From Pyrinomonas sp040289685 (lineage in GTDB: Bacteria > Acidobacteriota > Blastocatellia > Pyrinomonadales > Pyrinomonadaceae), in contig NZ_PSLQ01000020.1 of NCBI RefSeq assembly GCF_040289685.1, positions 1 through 47,477 of the forward strand: a stretch of DNA of 47,477 nt. Direction: 5' to 3'. Shown in pieces: positions 44,332-47,477 of the stretch. Below the pieces are notes generated by a model. It searched no databases, was not told where the DNA came from, and worked only from the letters and a program-made list of their open reading frames with translations. The first letter of the stretch is position 1; each line of letters begins with the position of its first letter. A program made the position numbers and the translations under genes.

Positions 44332-45684
44332 TCACCGCTTTGCGGAAGAGGATGTTGACTCTCCCCCGTCGCTTTGTGAATGAGAATCTCGCCTTGTCCT
44401 TCTCACCTTTCTGTGGATGAAATAGATTAAGAGGCCCAAAAGGGCGGCAATCGTCGCATCGCGCGCCTCGCGCCACGTGCTGTTGGCGAGCAGCCACAGG
44501 ATCAGTCCGAGCGCGAGGGCGGTGACCAACGTGCCGGCGGGAGCGCGAAATCCAGACGTGCGAAGCTCGTCCTCGCGCTGGCGAAAGACCGGCAGCGCAG
44601 CGCACGTTGCGGCATAGATCACCAGTCGCGTGATCGCGCTGACCGTCAAGGCGTAGATGAACGTCCCCGAAAGCGTTAACGCGAGCACTACTGTTGCCGT
44701 CACGAGGATCGAGACGTGCGGCGTGCGAAACCTGTGGTGCGTCGCAGCCAACACGCGCGGGAGTTGATCGCGTTCGGCCATGGCGAACGGCATACGCGAT
44801 CCAGCGAGCAGAACGACGTTTAGATTGCCGATGATGGAGGTGATCGCGCCAGCGGAGATCAGCGCGCCGCCCGCCGCTCCCAGAAAGCGACTGCCGGCAT
44901 CGGCAAGCGGCCTTTCCGACTCGGCCAGTTCGGGCAGCGTTCCGATGCAGACCGTTTGGATGAGGATGAAGAGCACGGCGACGATGGCGATTGCAACGAG
45001 CACGGCGAAGGGGATGTCGCGTTGCGGATGACGCGCTTCGCCCGCCGGAATAACGGCCATCTCGAACCCCGTGAAAGCGTAGATGAGCAGCAGCACCGAG
45101 GTCGAAAAGGCGCTGTAGTCAGGAAGCGCATCGAACGAGTAGTTCTCCGGCGCGATGAAGAAGAGTCCGACGGCGACCAGGATCAGGAGCGGAATGAGTT
45201 TGCCGATCGTGAAAAGGTTGCTGACCAGCGTCGTCTCGCGCACGCCGAGCAGATTGACGACCGTGAGCAGAAGGACGACGCCGGTGATCAGAGCGGCGCG
45301 CCATGCACCGGAGCCGACCGGCGGCCAGAAATAGCTCGCATACTGGACCAGCAGGTTGCAGTTTGCCGCGAAGGCCGTTACGCGCACGAGCCAGAGTAAC
45401 CACCCGACCTCAAAGCCAACCGTCGGTCCGAACGCCTCGCGCGCGTAAAGATATGGCCCGCCAGTCGCGTCGAAGCGGCTCCCGACTTCGGCAAAGCAGA
45501 GGACGATGAGCGCGACGACCAGCGCGCAGACGGCAAACGCCACGATGCTGTATGCTCCGATGAGGGAGAAGACTTTCGCCGGCAGGCCGAATATCCCTGC
45601 GCCGATGATCGCGTTGATGGCGATGGCGACGAGGTCCCAACGGCGTATGCCGCGCGTCAGTCCTTCTTTGGATATGTTCTCCAC
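44332..45684 (-). CDS. APC-superfamily amino acid permease
   Basis: This inner-membrane transporter of about 450 residues has some twelve helices. The first helix region AIAINAIIGAGIFGLPAKVF has the APC GAGIFGLP signature, and TGGPYLYAREAFGP is the conserved loop that follows. FTGFEMAVIPAGEARHPQRD, with E-x-x-x-P-Q-R-D, is the APC loop motif; IGNLNVVLLAGSRMPFAMAE is the helix 8 region. Substrate specificity is unknown. The longest frame starts at TTG 45705, but that codon overlaps the -10 TATAAA of a good promoter. I therefore place the start at GTG 45684, which would give a leaderless or nearly leaderless message. The basic, Ser-rich tail is cytoplasmic. Confidence 0.88.
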   Translation of the reverse strand: MENISKEGLTRGIRRWDLVAIAINAIIGAGIFGLPAKVFSLIGAYSIVAFAVCALVVALIVLCFAEVGSRFDATGGPYLYAREAFGPTVGFEVGWLLWLVRVTAFAANCNLLVQYASYFWPPVGSGAWRAALITGVVLLLTVVNLLGVRETTLVSNLFTIGKLIPLLILVAVGLFFIAPENYSFDALPDYSAFSTSVLLLIYAFTGFEMAVIPAGEARHPQRDIPFAVLVAIAIVAVLFILIQTVCIGTLPELAESERPLADAGSRFLGAAGGALISAGAITSIIGNLNVVLLAGSRMPFAMAERDQLPRVLAATHHRFRTPHVSILVTATVVLALTLSGTFIYALTVSAITRLVIYAATCAALPVFRQREDELRTSGFRAPAGTLVTALALGLILWLLANSTWREARDATIAALLGLLIYFIHRKVRRTRRDSHSQSDGGESTSSSAKR

Positions 45685-45693
45685 GAACTGGCT

Positions 45694-45722
45694 TTTATAA
45701 ACCAAACGAAGACAACCAGCAA
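45694..45722 (-). promoter_or_regulatory. Predicted promoter of the permease gene
   Basis: On the minus strand TTGCTG (45717-45722) and TATAAA (45694-45699) are 17 bases apart. Transcription would start about 7 bases later, within a few bases of GTG 45684. Confidence 0.6.
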
Positions 45723-45756
45723 TTCACGCTGTTGTTTGATCTCGGTGCGGCGGACG

Positions 45757-46404
45757 TCATGATTTCTGCGCGAGGATGGCGATCTTGGTCCAGCCGATCG
45801 GTTCGAACGGTGCGAAGCGATGGTTGAGCAGGATGCGAAAGTGACGGTTGGTAGCGGCGATGATCTCGTCGAATGGATGAGCGCGAAAGCGAAAGATGAG
45901 TTCGAGGAGTTTGCTCGCTGGAGATGGCCGCACGGGTAAGTGGACCAGATAGCCGCCTGGCGCGAGGACGCGCGCTAGCTCGCGCAACCCGTCGTCCAAC
46001 GGGACGTATTCGAGCGCGCCGCTGGTGACGATGAGATCAAACGATCCGTGGGCGAAAGGCAGCGACAGGATGTTCGCTTGGAAGAACTCCACCGTGTGGC
46101 GGCGAAAAGCGCGTTGTTGCGCGACCGCCCGCCGCGCTGCGTTGAGCGATGAGGCCGAAAGGTCCACAGCCGCAATGCGCGCCGGGCGATGGAGCACGCG
46201 CAGCAGCGAGAGGGTGAGCAATCCTGTGCCGCATCCGGCGTCAAGAATGCGCGCGTTGTGTGGAAGCGGGAGCGGATTTGCGAGCAGAAAGCGTTCGATC
46301 GACCGGCGGTAGCCGTTGACCTTGAAGGTCAAATCATATAGACGCGCGATCCGGTCGTAGAACGTTCCGGCATCCGATGCACCGATGTGCGAGATCTCGT
46401 TCAT
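45757..46404 (-). CDS. Class I SAM-dependent methyltransferase
   Basis: This soluble enzyme has 215 residues and a Rossmann-fold SAM site: motif I ILDAGCGTGLLTLSLL (LDAGCGTG at 54-61), the acidic residue after strand 2 in IAAVDLSASSLNAARR, motif II-like QANILSLPFAHGSFDLIVTS, and LARVLAPGGYLVHLPV. It is closest in pattern to the Methyltransf_11 and UbiE-like groups. The C-terminal HPFDEIIAATNRHFRILLNH differs from quinone-type enzymes, so the substrate is open. The start METNE-like context at 46404 (MNEISHIGAS) is unambiguous in frame but lacks a clear ribosome-binding site. It has its own promoter and lies 52 bases upstream of the permease start region. Confidence 0.87.
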   Translation of the reverse strand: MNEISHIGASDAGTFYDRIARLYDLTFKVNGYRRSIERFLLANPLPLPHNARILDAGCGTGLLTLSLLRVLHRPARIAAVDLSASSLNAARRAVAQQRAFRRHTVEFFQANILSLPFAHGSFDLIVTSGALEYVPLDDGLRELARVLAPGGYLVHLPVRPSPASKLLELIFRFRAHPFDEIIAATNRHFRILLNHRFAPFEPIGWTKIAILAQKS

Positions 46405-46463
46405 CTGGAGTCGGTCAAACCTCGTGCCGCAAGTGAAACACCGGTTCCGAACCCTTCGGGGCT

Positions 46464-46492
46464 TTTATACCGGAACGTCGAATCGGCTTCAA
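46464..46492 (-). promoter_or_regulatory. Predicted promoter of the methyltransferase gene
   Basis: On the minus strand TTGAAG (46487-46492) and TATAAA (46464-46469) are 17 bases apart, giving a 5' leader of about 50 bases. Confidence 0.6.
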
Positions 46493-46617
46493 CATCAAAA
46501 CGGGCGGATTGCACTCCGTCGCGGGAACGGTTAATCTTGTCCCGATGAGTCAATCGCTCCGCTCATGATACGTCGCTCAAGGTCTTATGAGCGTGGGCGC
46601 TTGACGCAAGACCGAAG

Positions 46618-47313
46618 ATGAGCCGACGAAAAGAACTGCCGTTCATCATCATCGCGGCGGTGTTGCTCGCCGCTGTGGGCGGAGGAATCGTTCTGTTCCG
46701 CTCGCGAACTGAGCAGATGGCCGCCGTATCCAAAGCCGAACCGGCTGCAAGCGCATCGCCCATGGCACGTGAGATCGCGCCGGGAGCCGATCCACCCCAT
46801 TTTCGCGGCGGCGCGCAAGCCTCGGTGGTGCTCGAAGAATTCGCCGATTTTCAGTGTCCATCCTGTGCCGCGTTGACCAAGGAAGTCAAACGCATCGCGC
46901 CGGAATTCGGCGACCGGTTGAAGATCGTCTATCGCAACTTCCCGCTGACTTCCATGCACAAGAACGCTCTCGATGCGGCGCGCGCAGCCGAAGCTGCTGG
47001 CATGCAGGGACGTTTTTGGGAGATGCACGATCTGCTCTACGACGCGCAGCCGCGCTGGGCCGAGGCCGACGACGCACGCGCCATTTTCGCCGAGTATGCG
47101 CGCACGCTACGCCTCGACGTGGAACGTTTCCGGCGCGACATGGACGGGCAGATCGTCAACGCACGCATCATGGCTGACATGCAACGCGGAAGGTCGCTCG
47201 GCGTCGTGGGAACGCCCACCGTCTTCATCGATGGCAAAGAGATTCCGTATCAGATGACCACCGCCGATAGCCTGCGCACGATCATCAAGAACAGGCTCGG
47301 CGAGAAGAGATGA
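46618..47313 (+). CDS. Membrane-anchored DsbA-like thiol oxidoreductase
   Basis: This 231-residue periplasmic thioredoxin-fold protein is held by an N-terminal helix (LPFIIIAAVLLAAVGGGIVL). The active site is CPSC (Cys80-Cys83) in FADFQCPSCAALTKEV. The DsbA-type helical insertion follows (HKNALDAARAAEAAGMQGRF, WEMHDLLYDAQPRW), then the cis-proline loop GVVGTPTVFIDG. It should form or reshuffle disulfides in exported proteins; the family also includes DsbG/BdbD-like members. Its partner (DsbB or VKOR) is not within the window, although little sequence remains downstream. It is divergent from the methyltransferase gene. Confidence 0.93.
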   Translation: MSRRKELPFIIIAAVLLAAVGGGIVLFRSRTEQMAAVSKAEPAASASPMAREIAPGADPPHFRGGAQASVVLEEFADFQCPSCAALTKEVKRIAPEFGDRLKIVYRNFPLTSMHKNALDAARAAEAAGMQGRFWEMHDLLYDAQPRWAEADDARAIFAEYARTLRLDVERFRRDMDGQIVNARIMADMQRGRSLGVVGTPTVFIDGKEIPYQMTTADSLRTIIKNRLGEKR

Positions 47314-47320
47314 TCTCGAA

Positions 47321-47356
47321 GCTCTTTTGAGAGCAAAGCGAGCGGGTTTTGCTTTT
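47321..47356 (+). terminator. Possible terminator after the DsbA-like gene
   Basis: GCTCT-TTTG-AGAGC (47321-47334) overlaps a second stem AGCAAA/TTTGCT (47332-47337 and 47348-47353) that is followed by TTT. The stems are short, so this is tentative. Confidence 0.4.
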
Positions 47357-47430
47357 GCGTCGCTAGCACAAAGATCGCAGGCGACGTCAGCTAGGCTTTT
47401 AGAAAAACGGGGGAGCGCGAGTGGGCTGTA

Positions 47431-47455
47431 ATCCCCCTCAATTCATTGAGGGGAT
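47431..47455. repeat. Hairpin resembling an IS200/IS605-type end
   Basis: CCCCTCAA-TTCA-TTGAGGGG (47434-47453), with AT on each flank, forms an 8-base-pair stem with a 4-base loop, followed by another C-rich run. Such C-rich/G-rich subterminal hairpins are characteristic of IS200/IS605 and TnpB elements. The window ends 22 bases later, so the element itself cannot be seen. Confidence 0.4.
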
Positions 47456-47477
47456 ACACCGCACCCCCTCGCATATA

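Overview
The window is about 47.5 kb of GC-rich bacterial chromosome. No rRNA or tRNA gene and no CRISPR array was recognised. The gene content points to an Acidobacteriota genome, probably Blastocatellia-like. The reasons are a large Oar-type TonB-dependent receptor with an N-terminal carboxypeptidase-regulatory domain, several secreted FG-GAP/VCBS plus ASPIC/UnbV proteins, secreted TPR proteins beside a multihaem cytochrome, and a CIRCE-controlled groESL operon. This assignment is inference from family content; no phylogenetic marker was compared. A run of 45 N marks an assembly gap inside groEL.

Layout. 1-2.2 kb (minus strand): groEL (cut by the window edge), groES with a CIRCE operator and sigma70-type promoter, a small Fis-type HTH protein, and purC. 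2.6-12.1 kb (plus): secreted M1 aminopeptidase, OmpR-type response regulator, a membrane-anchored AMIN-like protein, uvrB, aroC and def. 12.1-12.8 kb: an AT-richer patch with an unlisted 37-codon ORF that has a strong ribosome-binding site, and the remains of an IS630-like transposase. 12.7-14.8 kb: a YbgC-type thioesterase and a ROK regulator, divergent. 14.9-24.2 kb: two tandem, translationally coupled ASPIC/UnbV proteins (minus), then a small secreted protein, a 1159-residue TPR/VCBS/ASPIC protein and a nitrilase-family amidohydrolase (plus).

24.2-28.9 kb: a non-coding leader with a strong promoter and a hairpin just after the predicted start of transcription, a 41-codon ORF resembling a signal peptide, a truncated alpha-amylase, and the TonB-dependent receptor. 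29.2-35.5 kb: two secreted TPR proteins, a pentahaem cytochrome c with a C-terminal TPR region, and a small monohaem cytochrome c. 36-42.5 kb: a maltodextrin block of malQ (GH77), a secreted cyclomaltodextrinase/neopullulanase-like GH13, an MFS sugar transporter and a second secreted GH13. 42.6-47.3 kb: a secreted amidohydrolase, a convergent APC permease whose promoter suggests a leaderless GTG start, a methyltransferase and a membrane-anchored DsbA-like protein. The last 60 bases contain a hairpin resembling an IS200/IS605 end.

How they may work together. The receptor, secreted GH13 enzymes, MFS transporter and cytoplasmic 4-alpha-glucanotransferase make a plausible path for taking up and processing starch-derived oligosaccharides, with one outer amylase now broken. 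The ASPIC/VCBS/TPR and cytochrome genes look like two related envelope modules, possibly for surface protein assembly or extracytoplasmic electron transfer. That role is inferred, not shown. Promoters and hairpins were found by eye; no folding or database search was run.
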